Position numbers and translations under genes: made by a program. This document shows, one piece after another, positions 17,736-27,753 of a stretch of DNA of 64,000 nucleotides (positions are counted from its first letter, which is position 1; each line of letters begins with the position of its first letter). The DNA comes from Virgibacillus sp. MSJ-26. Lineage in GTDB: Bacteria > Bacillota > Bacilli > Bacillales > Amphibacillaceae. Location of the stretch: positions 145,389-209,388 of the forward strand of contig NZ_JAHLPW010000006.1 in the NCBI RefSeq assembly GCF_018918075.1, written 5' to 3'. The notes under the pieces were generated by a model, which did not search any database, had not been told where the DNA came from, and worked only from the letters and a program-made list of their open reading frames with translations.

Positions 17736-17772
17736 AAAAAGCTGACTCATTTATTATTTTAAATGAGTCAGC
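17736..17772 (-). terminator. Intrinsic terminator or attenuator between rbfA and truB
   Basis: GCTGACTCATTTA-type arms (17741-17754 and 17759-17772) form a long near-perfect stem; on the minus strand TTTTTGTT follows. Only about 30 bases separate it from truB, too little for a typical promoter, so it most likely attenuates rather than ends the operon. Confidence 0.82.
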
Positions 17773-17784
17773 AGTTAATTTCCA

Positions 17785-18123
17785 TTACTCTTTTAAATCT
17801 CTTAGTATCGTTTCAATTCGGTTACCATATTCTAAAGCTTCGTCATATTCAAATGATATTTCGGGTGTTTTTCTAAGACGGATTCGCTTACCAATTTCTG
17901 TTCGAATGAATCCCTTTGCTTTAGCCAACCCTTGCAATGTTTCATTCTTCTTTTCTTTGTCACCAAGTACTGAGATAAATACTTTTGCCTGTTGCAAATC
18001 GCCAGTTACCTCAACATCTGTTACAGTGACAAAACCTACTCTTGGATCTTTAAGTTTTACAGTTAGAATCTCGCCTAATTCTTTTTTGATTTCTTCAGCT
18101 ACTCTATTTGCTCGTAAATTCAT
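17785..18123 (-). CDS. rbfA: Ribosome-binding factor A
   Basis: A 112-residue KH-like protein that helps mature the 16S rRNA 5' end in 30S subunits and is needed in the cold. It begins [20 protein letters not shown] and carries the family segments [26 protein letters not shown] and [13 protein letters not shown]. The length is close to B. subtilis RbfA (117). It follows ylxP within the infB operon and is followed by a terminator-like hairpin. Confidence 0.96.
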   Translation of the reverse strand: MNLRANRVAEEIKKELGEILTVKLKDPRVGFVTVTDVEVTGDLQQAKVFISVLGDKEKKNETLQGLAKAKGFIRTEIGKRIRLRKTPEISFEYDEALEYGNRIETILRDLKE

Positions 18124-18180
18124 CTAAATCACCTCTTTTATCAATCGAAATAGGCAATTCAATTTAAATTATCATTCGCC

Positions 18181-18459
18181 TCATAACCTAGCAACATCTG
18201 TAAGTGTTCGCTCTAATTCTGGATAAGTGTCTATGATGCGTAAAGCTTCTTGGATAACCTTTTCAGCATGAAGACGATCATTTGAAATAGTGACAATGCC
18301 AAGCTTAGTTCTTTGCCATAAATCATGGTAGTCCAGTTCGGCAACGGAAACATTTAATTGATTGCGCAGCTTTGCTTTAATGCTTTTAATCGATGAGCGC
18401 TTATCTTTTATAGAATGGCCATCATAAATCATACACTCCACTTCAGCATATTGAATCAT
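18181..18459 (-). CDS. ylxP: YlxP (DUF503) protein
   Basis: A 92-residue protein of the DUF503 family, always found beside infB and rbfA in Bacillaceae and linked to ribosome maturation by association. It contains the family pattern [20 protein letters not shown] followed by [13 protein letters not shown]. Its ATG overlaps the infB stop by four bases, so translation is coupled. Function inferred from context only. Confidence 0.92.
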   Translation of the reverse strand: MIQYAEVECMIYDGHSIKDKRSSIKSIKAKLRNQLNVSVAELDYHDLWQRTKLGIVTISNDRLHAEKVIQEALRIIDTYPELERTLTDVARL

Positions 18460-20564
18460 GTACGCTCAATTTCCTCCATAATGAAGGCTTCTATAATATC
18501 GCCTTCTTTTATATTATTGTAATTTTTGATTGTTATACCGCACTCATAGTTCTGAGCAACTTCACGAACGTCATCTTTAAACCGTTTTAAATCTTGAATC
18601 TCGCCTTCAAATTGAACAACACTATCACGGACAAGCCTTATTCCTGAATCACGCGTGATTTTCCCATCAGTGACATAACAACCGGCAATGGTTCCGATTC
18701 GAGAAACTTTAAATGTTTCTCTTACTTCAGCTTGACCAATTACTTTTTCTTCATATTCAGGATCAAGTAATCCCTTCATGGCTGCTTCTATTTCTTCAAT
18801 TGCTTTGTAAATCACACGGTGTAAGCGAATGTCTACTTTTTCATCTTCTGCTGCTTTTTGAGCATTAGCATCTGGTCTGACGTTGAAACCTATAATAATA
18901 GCATTCGAAGCAGAGGCTAAAATAATGTCGGATTCTTTAATTGCTCCAACTCCACTATGAATAATTTTTATTTTAACGCCTTCAACTTCAATTTTTTGAA
19001 GAGATGAAGCTAATGCTTCAGCAGAACCTTGCACATCCGCTTTAATAATAATATTTATTTCTTTCATATCGCCTTGTTTAATTTGTTCGAATAAGTCATC
19101 AAGGCTTACTTTAGTGTCTTGGCTGCGAGATTCCTGGATGTGTTTTTGTTGCCTAGCTTCACCAATTTGACGAGCTTTTTTCTCATCTTCAAATACAAGA
19201 AATTGATCCCCAGCTTGTGGAACATCATTCAATCCAGTTATTTCCACTGGCGTTGATGGACCAGCACTCTTGATACGTGACCCAAGATCACTTACCATTG
19301 CTCTCACACGTCCAAAGGTGTTTCCTACGACAATAGAATCACCCACATGTAATGTTCCATTTTGGACAAGTAAAGAAGCGACAGATCCTTTACCTTTATC
19401 CAGTTGTGCTTCAATAACAGTACCAAAGGCAAATGTATCAGGATTTGCCTTCAATTCTTCTACTTCTGCAACAAGTAAGATCATTTCTAACAAGTCATCG
19501 ATGCCTTCTCGCTTAATAGCAGATAGATTAACAAAGATTGTATCTCCGCCCCAGTCCTCTGCAATCAATTCATGTTCTGTTAATTCTTGCATCACACGTT
19601 CAGGATTAGCTGTTTCTTTATCCATTTTATTTACAGCGACAATAATCGGCACTTCAGCAGCTTTAGCATGGCTAATAGCTTCAACAGTTTGTGGCATAAC
19701 CCCATCATCTGCTGCAACAACTAGTACTGCAATATCTGTAACTTCAGCTCCGCGCGAACGCATACTTGTGAAAGCGGCGTGACCTGGTGTATCTAAGAAC
19801 GTAACTTTCTTGCCATCATTCTCAACTTGATAAGCACCGATATGTTGCGTTATTCCACCAGCTTCACCCTCTGTCACTTTCGTGTGACGTATCGCATCTA
19901 GCAACGTTGTTTTACCATGGTCAACATGACCCATTATAGTAACAACTGCAGGGCGTTCAACTAAATCTTCTTCAGCGTCTTCTTCTTTATATTTAAACAA
20001 ATCGGTGTCTTCCAAAATAACTTCTTTTTCTGCTTCTACTCCGTATTCTGAACAAATCAATTCAATGGCATCATCATCCAGATCTTGGTTTTTAGTAGCC
20101 ATTACGCCTAAAAACATAAGTTTTTTGATAATCTCACTTGTATCAACATTAAGTTTTCCAGATAATTCATCAACGGTTAAAGTACCATGATATTTTATTT
20201 CTTTTGGTGTTTCACTCTTAGATGTTTTTCTGACCTCTTTTTGATTTTGCTTATTGTTTCTAGTTTTTTGTTGAGATTTATTTTGATTTTTATTTTTTTT
20301 GTTCTTAACATTTTGTTTTGAAGGTCTGGATCTTTCCTTACTACCTTCTTTTGTTTTATGATTTTTATTTGTTTGGTTGGGTTTAGAAGACGTTTCTTTC
20401 TTCTTGCCACCATCAATTTTCTCATCAAGTTGCTTAATCACATTTGATGTAATGGTTGCCATGTGATTGGAAACATCCACATCTATTTGTTGTAATAGAT
20501 TAATCACTTCTTTACTTGACATATTCTTTTGTTTTGCATATTCATATACACGCATTTTACTCAT
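18456..20564 (-). CDS. infB: Translation initiation factor IF-2
   Basis: A 702-residue GTPase that delivers fMet-tRNA to the 30S subunit. Two small IF2-N domains (about 1-50 and 125-175) flank a very basic Lys/Asn/Gln-rich linker (about 55-120). The G domain has G1 GHVDHGKT (212-219), G3 DTPGH and G4 NKMD, and domains II-IV follow. The length is near that of B. subtilis IF-2 (716). The ATG follows GGGGGTG at five bases. It lies in the conserved order rimP-nusA-ylxR-ylxQ-infB-ylxP-rbfA. No internal start for a short isoform was assigned. Confidence 0.97.
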   Translation of the reverse strand: MSKMRVYEYAKQKNMSSKEVINLLQQIDVDVSNHMATITSNVIKQLDEKIDGGKKKETSSKPNQTNKNHKTKEGSKERSRPSKQNVKNKKNKNQNKSQQKTRNNKQNQKEVRKTSKSETPKEIKYHGTLTVDELSGKLNVDTSEIIKKLMFLGVMATKNQDLDDDAIELICSEYGVEAEKEVILEDTDLFKYKEEDAEEDLVERPAVVTIMGHVDHGKTTLLDAIRHTKVTEGEAGGITQHIGAYQVENDGKKVTFLDTPGHAAFTSMRSRGAEVTDIAVLVVAADDGVMPQTVEAISHAKAAEVPIIVAVNKMDKETANPERVMQELTEHELIAEDWGGDTIFVNLSAIKREGIDDLLEMILLVAEVEELKANPDTFAFGTVIEAQLDKGKGSVASLLVQNGTLHVGDSIVVGNTFGRVRAMVSDLGSRIKSAGPSTPVEITGLNDVPQAGDQFLVFEDEKKARQIGEARQQKHIQESRSQDTKVSLDDLFEQIKQGDMKEINIIIKADVQGSAEALASSLQKIEVEGVKIKIIHSGVGAIKESDIILASASNAIIIGFNVRPDANAQKAAEDEKVDIRLHRVIYKAIEEIEAAMKGLLDPEYEEKVIGQAEVRETFKVSRIGTIAGCYVTDGKITRDSGIRLVRDSVVQFEGEIQDLKRFKDDVREVAQNYECGITIKNYNNIKEGDIIEAFIMEEIERT

Positions 20565-20584
20565 ACGTTCACCCCCGAAGTTAG

Positions 20585-20884
20585 TTACACGAGTAACGAT
20601 TGGATTTTGTGGGCAAATCCGGTATCCAAAATAGCAATGGCTACTCTCTGTGGTTTTCCGATAGCATGACCTAATGTTTCACGGTCATCTACATTAATGA
20701 TTGGTACTTCATATGTTTTGCTTTTATCCATTAATTTCTTTTTTGTTTGCGGACCAATATCACTAGCAATAAGAACCAATTTAGCACTTTTCACTTGTAT
20801 AGCATGAACAATTGCTTCTTCTCTTAACACGCATTGGCCTGCACGAAAAGCTAATCCTAATATATTTAGATAATTACCCTTCAT
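20585..20884 (-). CDS. ylxQ: L7Ae-family RNA-binding protein YlxQ
   Basis: A 99-residue protein of the L7Ae/L30e/S12e family, predicted to bind kink-turn RNA. It has [20 protein letters not shown] near the N-terminus, [18 protein letters not shown] centrally and [16 protein letters not shown]. Its ATG overlaps the ylxR 3' end by 11 bases, so the two are coupled. In the Bacillus operon it sits between ylxR and infB as here. Confidence 0.94.
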   Translation of the reverse strand: MKGNYLNILGLAFRAGQCVLREEAIVHAIQVKSAKLVLIASDIGPQTKKKLMDKSKTYEVPIINVDDRETLGHAIGKPQRVAIAILDTGFAHKIQSLLV

Positions 20885-21158
20885 CGACTTGATTTTCCTT
20901 TAGTAATTCCCGTAAATCTTCAAAGACACTTGCATCTACTTTAGCATTTAATTGTCTATTTAATGCTTCAGACTCTTCAGCTTTATTGATTGTATCTAGA
21001 TCCATGGAGAGGTAAGCTCCTCGACCATTTTTTTTACCTGTAGGATCAACGAATACATCGCCTTCTTTATTTCTTACAACACGTATCAATTCTTTTTTAG
21101 GCTTCATTTGACCGGTAATGACACATTTCCTATAAGGTACTTTTCTTTTTTGAACCAT
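20874..21158 (-). CDS. ylxR: YlxR (RNase P modulator RnpM) family protein
   Basis: A 94-residue nucleic-acid-binding protein of the YlxR family, reported in recent work to bind RNase P RNA. It has the characteristic RKCVITGQMKPKKELIR and the conserved GRGAYL motif near residue 46. It follows nusA by 11 bases and overlaps ylxQ. It has no signal peptide and is likely nucleoid- or ribosome-associated. Confidence 0.93.
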   Translation of the reverse strand: MVQKRKVPYRKCVITGQMKPKKELIRVVRNKEGDVFVDPTGKKNGRGAYLSMDLDTINKAEESEALNRQLNAKVDASVFEDLRELLKENQVDEG

Positions 21159-21169
21159 ATAAATCCCCT

Positions 21170-22267
21170 TTATTCAAACAAGTTATCATCTACAATGTCA
21201 GAATAAGCGCTAGAATCATCTAGTAGTCCTTCTTCTCTTGCATCTGTTTCACTTTTGATATCGATTTTCCACCCAGTTAATTTAGCTGCCAATCTTGCAT
21301 TTTGACCTCTTTTTCCAATCGCAAGAGATAATTGGTAGTCAGGGACAATAACAGTTGTAGCTTTATCCTCCTCATCTACTAGGACATCAACAACTTTTGA
21401 CGGACTTAAAGCGTTTGAAACATAAACTACTGGATCTTCTGACCACTCAACAATGTCTATTTTTTCACCTTTTAGCTCATCAACAATGGCTTGCACTCGC
21501 TGTCCTTTTTGCCCAACACATGAACCTACCGGATCAATGTCAGGATCGATTGCGGCAACAGAAATTTTTGACCTGTCACCCGCTTCTCTAGCAACGGATT
21601 TAATCTCCACTATACCTTCAAAAATTTCTGGGACTTCCATTTCGAATAATCTCTTTAAGAGTCCAGGATGTGATCTGGAAATGAAAATTTGAGGTCCCTT
21701 ATTAGTGTTTTCAACTTTAGTAACATAAACTTTTAGTCGATCATGGACATGATATTCTTCAGTAGGCATTTGCTCTGACTCAGCTAGTTTGGCTTCTATT
21801 TTACCTAAATTAATATAAACAAAACGGTTATCTTTCCTTTGAATAATACCTGTCATCACATCATCTTCGCGGTCTGCATATTCATTAAAAATAACTCCGC
21901 GCTCTGCCTCTCTAACGCGTTGGGTGACTACTTGCTTTGCAGCTTGAGCTGCAATCCTGCCAAAATCTTTTGGTGTGACTTCGACCTCGATTACATCATC
22001 AATCTCATAATTTGGATCAATATTTTTAGCTTCGTCTAATGAAATTTCCAGCTGATGGTCTTCCACTTCATCCACTATCGTTTTTCGAGCGAAGACACGC
22101 ATCGTTCCTTCTTCCTCATCTAAATCAACTCTTACATTCGTCGCTGATTGAAAGTTTTTTTTGTATGCTGAAATTAAAGCTGCTTCTAATGCTTCCAGCA
22201 GTACATCTTTATCTATTCCTTTTTCTTTTCCCAAAAATTCAATTGCCTCAAACAATTGATTGCTCAC
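21170..22267 (-). CDS. nusA: Transcription termination/antitermination factor NusA
   Basis: A 365-residue RNA polymerase-binding factor that promotes pausing and intrinsic termination. The N-terminal RNAP-binding domain (about 1-125) is followed by an S1 domain (about 135-200) and two KH domains (about 205-345; GSCVGQKGQRVQAIV and LAIGKRGQNARLAAKL). A short acidic tail replaces the extra C-terminal repeats of proteobacteria, as usual in Bacillus (371 aa). It follows rimP after 15 bases. Confidence 0.97.
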   Translation of the reverse strand: MSNQLFEAIEFLGKEKGIDKDVLLEALEAALISAYKKNFQSATNVRVDLDEEEGTMRVFARKTIVDEVEDHQLEISLDEAKNIDPNYEIDDVIEVEVTPKDFGRIAAQAAKQVVTQRVREAERGVIFNEYADREDDVMTGIIQRKDNRFVYINLGKIEAKLAESEQMPTEEYHVHDRLKVYVTKVENTNKGPQIFISRSHPGLLKRLFEMEVPEIFEGIVEIKSVAREAGDRSKISVAAIDPDIDPVGSCVGQKGQRVQAIVDELKGEKIDIVEWSEDPVVYVSNALSPSKVVDVLVDEEDKATTVIVPDYQLSLAIGKRGQNARLAAKLTGWKIDIKSETDAREEGLLDDSSAYSDIVDDNLFE

Positions 22268-22282
22268 AGTCTTCTCCCCCTT

Positions 22283-22753
22283 TTATAATGCAACAGCTAA
22301 TCGTGCTTTTGCAATTTGATTAAATGAAATATCAATCTGTTTGGTAGTATGCTTAAATCTGTACTCGATTGTCGCGACATCGTTTACAAAGTCTTTTAAT
22401 ACTCCTTCAAGTTCTTTCTCTCCGTTTATTGGCGCATAAAGGTTTATATGGACATTTTTATTTATACTTTCTTGAAAATCTTTTTTAGTCTTCAATGGAC
22501 GTTCAACACCCGGAGACGAAACTTCTAAAAAATATGCTCCCTTAATAGGATCTTCTTTATCAAGTGCTTCGCTTAATTCTTCTGAAACTTCACCACACTC
22601 CATTATGTCCACACCACCTTCTTTGTCAATGTAGACACGTAAAAACCAATTAGGTCCTTCTTTGACATATTCAACATCTACTAATTCAAGATCACGTTTT
22701 ACAAGGATTGGTTCTACAAGTTTTTCTGTTGTCTGAATAACATTAGACATCAT
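22283..22753 (-). CDS. rimP: Ribosome maturation factor RimP
   Basis: A 156-residue protein needed for 30S assembly, first gene of the nusA-infB operon. It has the family's N-terminal alpha-beta domain (EPILVKRDLELVDVEYVKEG) and the conserved LEVSSPGVERPLK segment near residue 85, with an SH3-like C-terminal domain. The ATG at 22753 lies seven bases after GGGAGG; a second ATG directly follows. Confidence 0.95.
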   Translation of the reverse strand: MMSNVIQTTEKLVEPILVKRDLELVDVEYVKEGPNWFLRVYIDKEGGVDIMECGEVSEELSEALDKEDPIKGAYFLEVSSPGVERPLKTKKDFQESINKNVHINLYAPINGEKELEGVLKDFVNDVATIEYRFKHTTKQIDISFNQIAKARLAVAL

Positions 22754-22775
22754 GAATCATCCTCCCTGGCTGGAA

Positions 22776-22803
22776 ACTATGCTATTTTCTTTATTATGGT
22801 CAA
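22776..22803 (-). promoter_or_regulatory. Putative SigmaA promoter of the rimP-nusA-infB operon
   Basis: On the minus strand -35 TTGACC (22798-22803) and -10 CATAGT (22776-22781) are 16 bases apart, shortly before the rimP SD. Confidence 0.5.
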
Positions 22804-22862
22804 CAACACTTGATTTCATTAACTCTTAATGTGCTTAAATTCAAATCAAATTCAATCAATAT

Positions 22863-22892
22863 AAAACCCTTGCCTACTATTCAGGGCAAGGG
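22863..22892 (-). terminator. Second hairpin of a tandem after polC
   Basis: CCCTTGCC (22867-22874) and GGCAAGGG (22885-22892) are perfect arms; on the minus strand TTTTATATTG follows. It closely resembles the hairpin at 27704-27737. Confidence 0.7.
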
Positions 22893-22920
22893 ACTAGTGG
22901 AAACCGGCAGAAGTATGAAG

Positions 22921-22945
22921 AAAGAGTGGGTATTCCCCACTCTTT
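22921..22945 (-). terminator. First hairpin of a tandem after polC
   Basis: AAAGAGTGGG and CCCACTCTTT (22921-22930 and 22936-22945) are perfect arms with a five-base loop. On the minus strand TTTCTTC follows. It lies about 100 bases after the polC stop. Confidence 0.65.
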
Positions 22946-23042
22946 TGGCGTTCATATCTTCACTCATAATAAGAATATATCATAAGAAAAAAACACATGC
23001 AAGCACTAGGGGTAATCCTTATAAAGTTTATTACTTTAAAAT

Positions 23043-26000
23043 CTAAAATAAGGATAATTGATTTTCCTCTGGCATACCTTCTAAACAACCATGTTGATCT
23101 AAGTATTCCAACACGGTCTTTGAAATTTTACTTCTTTTACGCAAATCTTCTTTTGAAAGGAATTCACCTTCTTCACGTGCTTTAACAATATTTAATGCTG
23201 CATTCGTACCTAGACCGTCCACTGCGTTAAACGGTGGGGTTAAAGTATTACCTTCAACTAGAAAGTCGGTCGCACTTGATTTATAAAGGTCAACCTTGTT
23301 AAATGAAAAACCTCTTTCACACATTTCAAGGGTAACCTCTAAAACGGTAAGCAAACTTTTTTCTTTCGGTGGTGCGTCATTTCCTTTTTGCATAATTTCA
23401 TCAATCCGCTGTCTTATCGCATTAGAACCTTTAATCATCGTATCAAGTTCAAAATCATTAGCCCTCACACTGAAGTAGGCTGCATAAAAAAGGATAGGAT
23501 GATGAACTTTAAAATAAGCTATTCTGACTGCCATTAGCACGTAAGCTGCAGCATGCGCTTTTGGGAACATATATTTAATCTTTTTACAAGAGTCGATATA
23601 CCATCCAGGAACATCGTGCTTTTTCATTTCTGTGATCCACTCATCCTGCAGGCCTCTTCCTTTACGGACCGACTCCATAATCTTAAAGGCTAAAGAGGCC
23701 TCAAGCCCCTTATGCATCAGATAAACCATGATGTCGTCACGACACCCGATAACATCGGGCAGCTCACAAATCCCATCATTAATTAATTCTTGAGCATTAC
23801 CTAACCATACATCCGTCCCGTGGGATAAGCCTGAAATAATAACTAATTCAGCAAAAGTTGTTGGCTTGGTATCTTCAAGCATTTGACGAACAAAGCGTGT
23901 TCCGAATTCAGGTACTCCGAGCGTACCTGTTTTACAGTTAATTTGCTGTTCGGTTACACCTAAAGATTCTGTATTTGAAAATATCTTCATAACTTCATCG
24001 TCATCAACCGGAATTGTTTTTGGATCTTTACCACTCAAGTCTTCGAGCATTCTAATTACTGTCGGATCATCATGTCCAAGTATATCTAACTTTAACAAAT
24101 TATCTTCAATGGAATGGAAGTCAAAATGTGTCGTCAACCATTCACTTTCTTTATCATTTGCCGGGTATTGAATTGGAGTAAAGTCAAAGATATCTCGATC
24201 ACTAGGTACAACGATAATCCCACCTGGGTGTTGACCCGTGGTTCTTTTCACTCCTGCACATCCTTGAACCAATCGTTCAATTTCCGCGTTTTTATAGATT
24301 AATTGTTTATCCGAAGCAAATCCTTTAACATAACCGAATGCAGTTTTTTCTGCGATTGTTCCAATGGTACCTGCACGATACACATAGTCTTCCCCAAATA
24401 ATTCTTTTGTATAATTATGTGCCCTCGGTTGGTAATCACCTGAAAAATTTAAATCGATATCTGGTACTTTGTCTCCCTTAAACCCTAAGAATGTTTCAAA
24501 CGGAATATCTTGTCCATCTTTCTTTAAAGGTTGTTGACACTCAGGACAATTTTTATCAGGTAAGTCAAAGCCACTACCCACTGACCCATCTGTAATAAAA
24601 TTGCTATAATGACAATTTGTACAAACATAATGTGGTGGTAGAGGGTTGACTTCTGTAATTTCAGTCATTGTCGCAACAAGCGATGAACCGACAGAGCCAC
24701 GTGAGCCAACTAAATATCCATCATTTAATGATTTTTTAACAAGTTTATGAGAAATCAAATATATTACCGCAAAACCGTTATCTATTATACTTGCTAGCTC
24801 TTTTTCCAAACGATCCGTTACAATTTTAGGTACAGGATCACCATAAATACTTTTAGCATGGTTATAACACAAATCACGCATTTCCTGATCTGCACCTTCT
24901 ATAGTAGGTGTGAATAACCCATCTTTTACAGGTGAGATATTTTCAATTTCTTCAGCTATGGCTTGGGAATTATCAATCACAATCTCTTCAGCAATTTCTT
25001 TGCCAAGAAATTTAAAGCACTCAATCATCTCTGTTGTTGTCCGAAATGGTGTATCAGGTAAGTTAACACGATTGAGCGGATTACCTGCTTGTGAGGCAAT
25101 TAATATTTGTCGGTAAAGTTTTTCATGGTTATCGATATAATGTGAATTACCGGTTGCAACGACTCGCTTATTTAATTTTTTACCAAGGGCAACCAATTTT
25201 GAAATAATATCCAGTAATTGCGCCTCGTTTTGTACAAGTTCTCTTTCAACAAGATGAGTATAATTAGCTGGAGGCTGGATTTCTATATAATCATAAAACT
25301 CCGCTACATTTTCAGCTTCTTCAACCGATTTTTGCATCATTGTTTCAAAAACTTCACCTTTATCACATGCAGAACCAACAAGTATACCATCACGATGCTT
25401 TTGAAGTAGTGATCTCGGAATTCGTGGTTCACGATAAAAATAATTAACATGCGCGTACGAGACTAATTTATAAAGGTTTTTCAGTCCTTTTTCATTTTGT
25501 GCGAGCAAGACACAATGGTGAGGACGAGATCGTTGATAAGCATTTCCCTCACCCATATAATCATTTAGTTGATTATGGTTTATGATTTCTTTTTCCAATA
25601 AGTTTTGGAGCATTTTCCAGAAAAGATAGCCTGTCGCTTCAGCATCATAAATGGCCCGGTGATGCTGGGTTAACTCAATATCAAGATGCTTACATAATGT
25701 ATTCAAACGGTGATTACCGAGTTGAGGAAATAAATACCTTGCTAACTCAAGTGTATCAATCACTGGGATGGTAACCTTTGGATAAGATATCCTTTGATAT
25801 CCTTGGTTTAAAAATCCGATATCAAAGCTGGCATTATGAGCAACAAGTGTTGTACCTTTTGTCCATTCATAGAAATCTTTTAATACTACGTCTACTTGGG
25901 GCGCGTCTTTTACCATATCATCTGTTATACCAGTTAAATCACTAATAGTTTGTGAAATAGACTGATTAGGATTTGCGAATGACTCAAAACGGTCAATAAT

Positions 26001-27335
26001 TTCGCCACCCTTAATCTTCACACCAGCTAGTTCAATAATTGTGTCATAGACAGCTGATAACCCTGTTGTTTCAACATCAAATACAACATAAGTAGCTGAT
26101 TCCATTTCTAAATCTGAATCATTGTAAGCAATCGGAACACCATCATCTACTAAGTTAGCTTCCACTCCGTATATCACTTTAATGTTATTCTGCTCTGCAG
26201 CATTATGTGCATCAGGGAAACCTTGTACAGCAGCGTGGTCTGTGATGGCTATAGCTTCATGGCCCCATTTTGCAGCTTGTTCTATTAATTTTGAAGGTGA
26301 GACAACAGCATCTAATTGACTCATAGTCGTGTGGGCATGAAGTTCTACCCTTTTTCTATCTTCCTCCATATTATCTTGACGTAATGCCACTTTCACTTCA
26401 TGAATATCATTAGCCATCATTGCTAACTCATTTGTATACATATCTGTCTGGATACTACCACGTGCTTTAATCCATATCCCGCTCTTCAACTGCTTAAATT
26501 TAGTGGCATCCTCATCATTCTTTGAAAACATTTTAAGTTGAAAAGAATCCGTATAATCTGTGGCATGCACAATTAGTAAGCTGCGTCCAGACCTAAGTTC
26601 ACGCACGTCGACTGAAAATACATAGCCTTGTACAGTGACTCGGCGCTCTTCTTCTAGGATTTCTTCCATTGGGATGGGTTCATCCTGAATCTTGTATCCA
26701 AGAACAAACGGTTTATTTTGTTCACCGTTCAAGCGTTCTTCGTCACGTTTTTCTTTTTCTTTCATTGTTTGCATAACAATTTGCTGATCTTCTTTAGCAG
26801 TCTGCTCTTTAAATTCTTTTAAATTTAATGATTCCGAATTAACTTCTATTTCAAGAATATAGAATGCTAGACCAACTTTTTTACAGAAATGATTAAATTT
26901 ATCTTCTAAACGTTTTTTTAAGGCGCTGGCTTCTACTTCATTTCGAGCTGTTAACTTAATTTTATTGTTGTCAACTTGTGGAGTTTGGTTATATACCAGG
27001 TCTTTATAGGCTGGAGATAAATCTGTTGCAGACTTGATAAACGAACCCCAATACTCGGAAACAATTGTCGAATCACTCTGCTTATTTTCTGTATAAATCG
27101 TTAAGTCGACGGTGGCAATTTTTTGAAAGGCATCGACCAATTTAGTAAATAAAAGTTGATATATATTAAATGGTAATATGTTTTGCACCTGAATATGAAA
27201 ATGCCAAGTTTTTCTCTGTTTATACACTTCCAGACGTTCTAATAAACTCTCATTAAAGTGTGTATCGACATATTCCTTTGGCATATGTATTTGTTCAAGT
27301 AAGATATTAATTTTTTCTCGTTTTGAAATTTCCAT
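23043..27335 (-). CDS. polC: DNA polymerase III alpha subunit PolC (Gram-positive type)
   Basis: The replicative polymerase, 1430 residues from the ATG at 27335 (SD GGGAGG at seven bases; the preceding ATG at 27338 is the alternative; a longer frame to 27461 lacks an SD). Order: N-terminal domain, OB fold, the first part of a PHP domain near 328 (VELHAHTTMSQLDA), a DEDDh proofreading exonuclease from about 417 (YVVFDVETTGLS), the rest of PHP, then the polymerase core with zinc-finger cysteines near 900-930 (CTNC and CPEC). The embedded exonuclease marks PolC rather than DnaE. proS, which usually precedes it, is absent. It has its own promoter and a tandem of hairpins behind it. Confidence 0.97.
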   Translation of the reverse strand: MEISKREKINILLEQIHMPKEYVDTHFNESLLERLEVYKQRKTWHFHIQVQNILPFNIYQLLFTKLVDAFQKIATVDLTIYTENKQSDSTIVSEYWGSFIKSATDLSPAYKDLVYNQTPQVDNNKIKLTARNEVEASALKKRLEDKFNHFCKKVGLAFYILEIEVNSESLNLKEFKEQTAKEDQQIVMQTMKEKEKRDEERLNGEQNKPFVLGYKIQDEPIPMEEILEEERRVTVQGYVFSVDVRELRSGRSLLIVHATDYTDSFQLKMFSKNDEDATKFKQLKSGIWIKARGSIQTDMYTNELAMMANDIHEVKVALRQDNMEEDRKRVELHAHTTMSQLDAVVSPSKLIEQAAKWGHEAIAITDHAAVQGFPDAHNAAEQNNIKVIYGVEANLVDDGVPIAYNDSDLEMESATYVVFDVETTGLSAVYDTIIELAGVKIKGGEIIDRFESFANPNQSISQTISDLTGITDDMVKDAPQVDVVLKDFYEWTKGTTLVAHNASFDIGFLNQGYQRISYPKVTIPVIDTLELARYLFPQLGNHRLNTLCKHLDIELTQHHRAIYDAEATGYLFWKMLQNLLEKEIINHNQLNDYMGEGNAYQRSRPHHCVLLAQNEKGLKNLYKLVSYAHVNYFYREPRIPRSLLQKHRDGILVGSACDKGEVFETMMQKSVEEAENVAEFYDYIEIQPPANYTHLVERELVQNEAQLLDIISKLVALGKKLNKRVVATGNSHYIDNHEKLYRQILIASQAGNPLNRVNLPDTPFRTTTEMIECFKFLGKEIAEEIVIDNSQAIAEEIENISPVKDGLFTPTIEGADQEMRDLCYNHAKSIYGDPVPKIVTDRLEKELASIIDNGFAVIYLISHKLVKKSLNDGYLVGSRGSVGSSLVATMTEITEVNPLPPHYVCTNCHYSNFITDGSVGSGFDLPDKNCPECQQPLKKDGQDIPFETFLGFKGDKVPDIDLNFSGDYQPRAHNYTKELFGEDYVYRAGTIGTIAEKTAFGYVKGFASDKQLIYKNAEIERLVQGCAGVKRTTGQHPGGIIVVPSDRDIFDFTPIQYPANDKESEWLTTHFDFHSIEDNLLKLDILGHDDPTVIRMLEDLSGKDPKTIPVDDDEVMKIFSNTESLGVTEQQINCKTGTLGVPEFGTRFVRQMLEDTKPTTFAELVIISGLSHGTDVWLGNAQELINDGICELPDVIGCRDDIMVYLMHKGLEASLAFKIMESVRKGRGLQDEWITEMKKHDVPGWYIDSCKKIKYMFPKAHAAAYVLMAVRIAYFKVHHPILFYAAYFSVRANDFELDTMIKGSNAIRQRIDEIMQKGNDAPPKEKSLLTVLEVTLEMCERGFSFNKVDLYKSSATDFLVEGNTLTPPFNAVDGLGTNAALNIVKAREEGEFLSKEDLRKRSKISKTVLEYLDQHGCLEGMPEENQLSLF

Positions 27336-27490
27336 CATAAATCCTCCCACTAAAAATGAGAAAGGTACCAAAATATCCGTTATTATTAAATCTATTAAGA
27401 TTATTATATAGCTTTCATCATTCCTGTCCAACCAATAAACAAAACAGACCACCGTCCCCACACCAAACAGTACATCACATAAATTGGAAC

Positions 27491-27518
27491 ATAATATAAA
27501 CTATTCACTAAATTTCAA
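27491..27518 (-). promoter_or_regulatory. Putative SigmaA promoter of polC
   Basis: On the minus strand -35 TTGAAA (27513-27518) and -10 TATTAT (27491-27496) are 16 bases apart. It would give a leader of about 150 bases. The upstream terminator makes a separate polC promoter necessary. Confidence 0.52.
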
Positions 27519-27559
27519 TCTAATATTATCTAGTTTTGAACAAAAATGACTGCTAGCCC

Positions 27560-27620
27560 TTCGCTACGGAAACACGCTACACTTTCCGTGAGCGGCTAAT
27601 GAGCCTCCTCGGGCAAGGCT
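27560..27620. repeat. Partial (half) copy of a dispersed structured repeat
   Basis: The segment matches the left half of the full element at 53191-53310, including CTTTCCGTG, GCGGCT and ATGAGCCTCCTCG. After GGGC the similarity stops and the right half is missing, so the palindromic fold cannot form. Confidence 0.7.
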
Positions 27621-27703
27621 ACATAAATTCTCTTCACTGTGTCACAGTTTATGATGATATGTAATGACATGGATATGTTTATCACATGTAATATTATCAA
27701 TGG

Positions 27704-27737
27704 AAAACCCTTGTCTTTCTATTGCGACAAGGGTTTT
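27704..27737 (-). terminator. Rho-independent terminator after rseP
   Basis: AACCCTTGTC (27706-27715) and GACAAGGGTT (27726-27735) are perfect arms, extended by A/T pairs; the minus strand continues GGGTTTTCC. It begins about 16 bases after the rseP stop. Confidence 0.8.
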
Positions 27738-27753
27738 ATTGGCCCGACATGAT

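Larger units (their letters stand above)
27336..27753. other. Gap where proS normally lies, between rseP and polC
   Basis: About 415 bases with no credible gene. It contains the rseP terminator (27704-27737), a half copy of a dispersed structured repeat (27560-27620), and a promoter candidate for polC (27491-27518). No proS sequence or remnant could be recognised. Confidence 0.75.

Noticed and set aside
19270..19782. 170-codon plus-strand open frame antisense to infB
   Set aside because: It lies entirely opposite conserved IF-2 coding sequence, has no SD, and its product is low-complexity Ser/Thr-rich, typical of an antisense shadow.
22810..23046. 78-codon plus-strand open frame after polC
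   Set aside because: It spans two terminator hairpins, has no SD and resembles no family.
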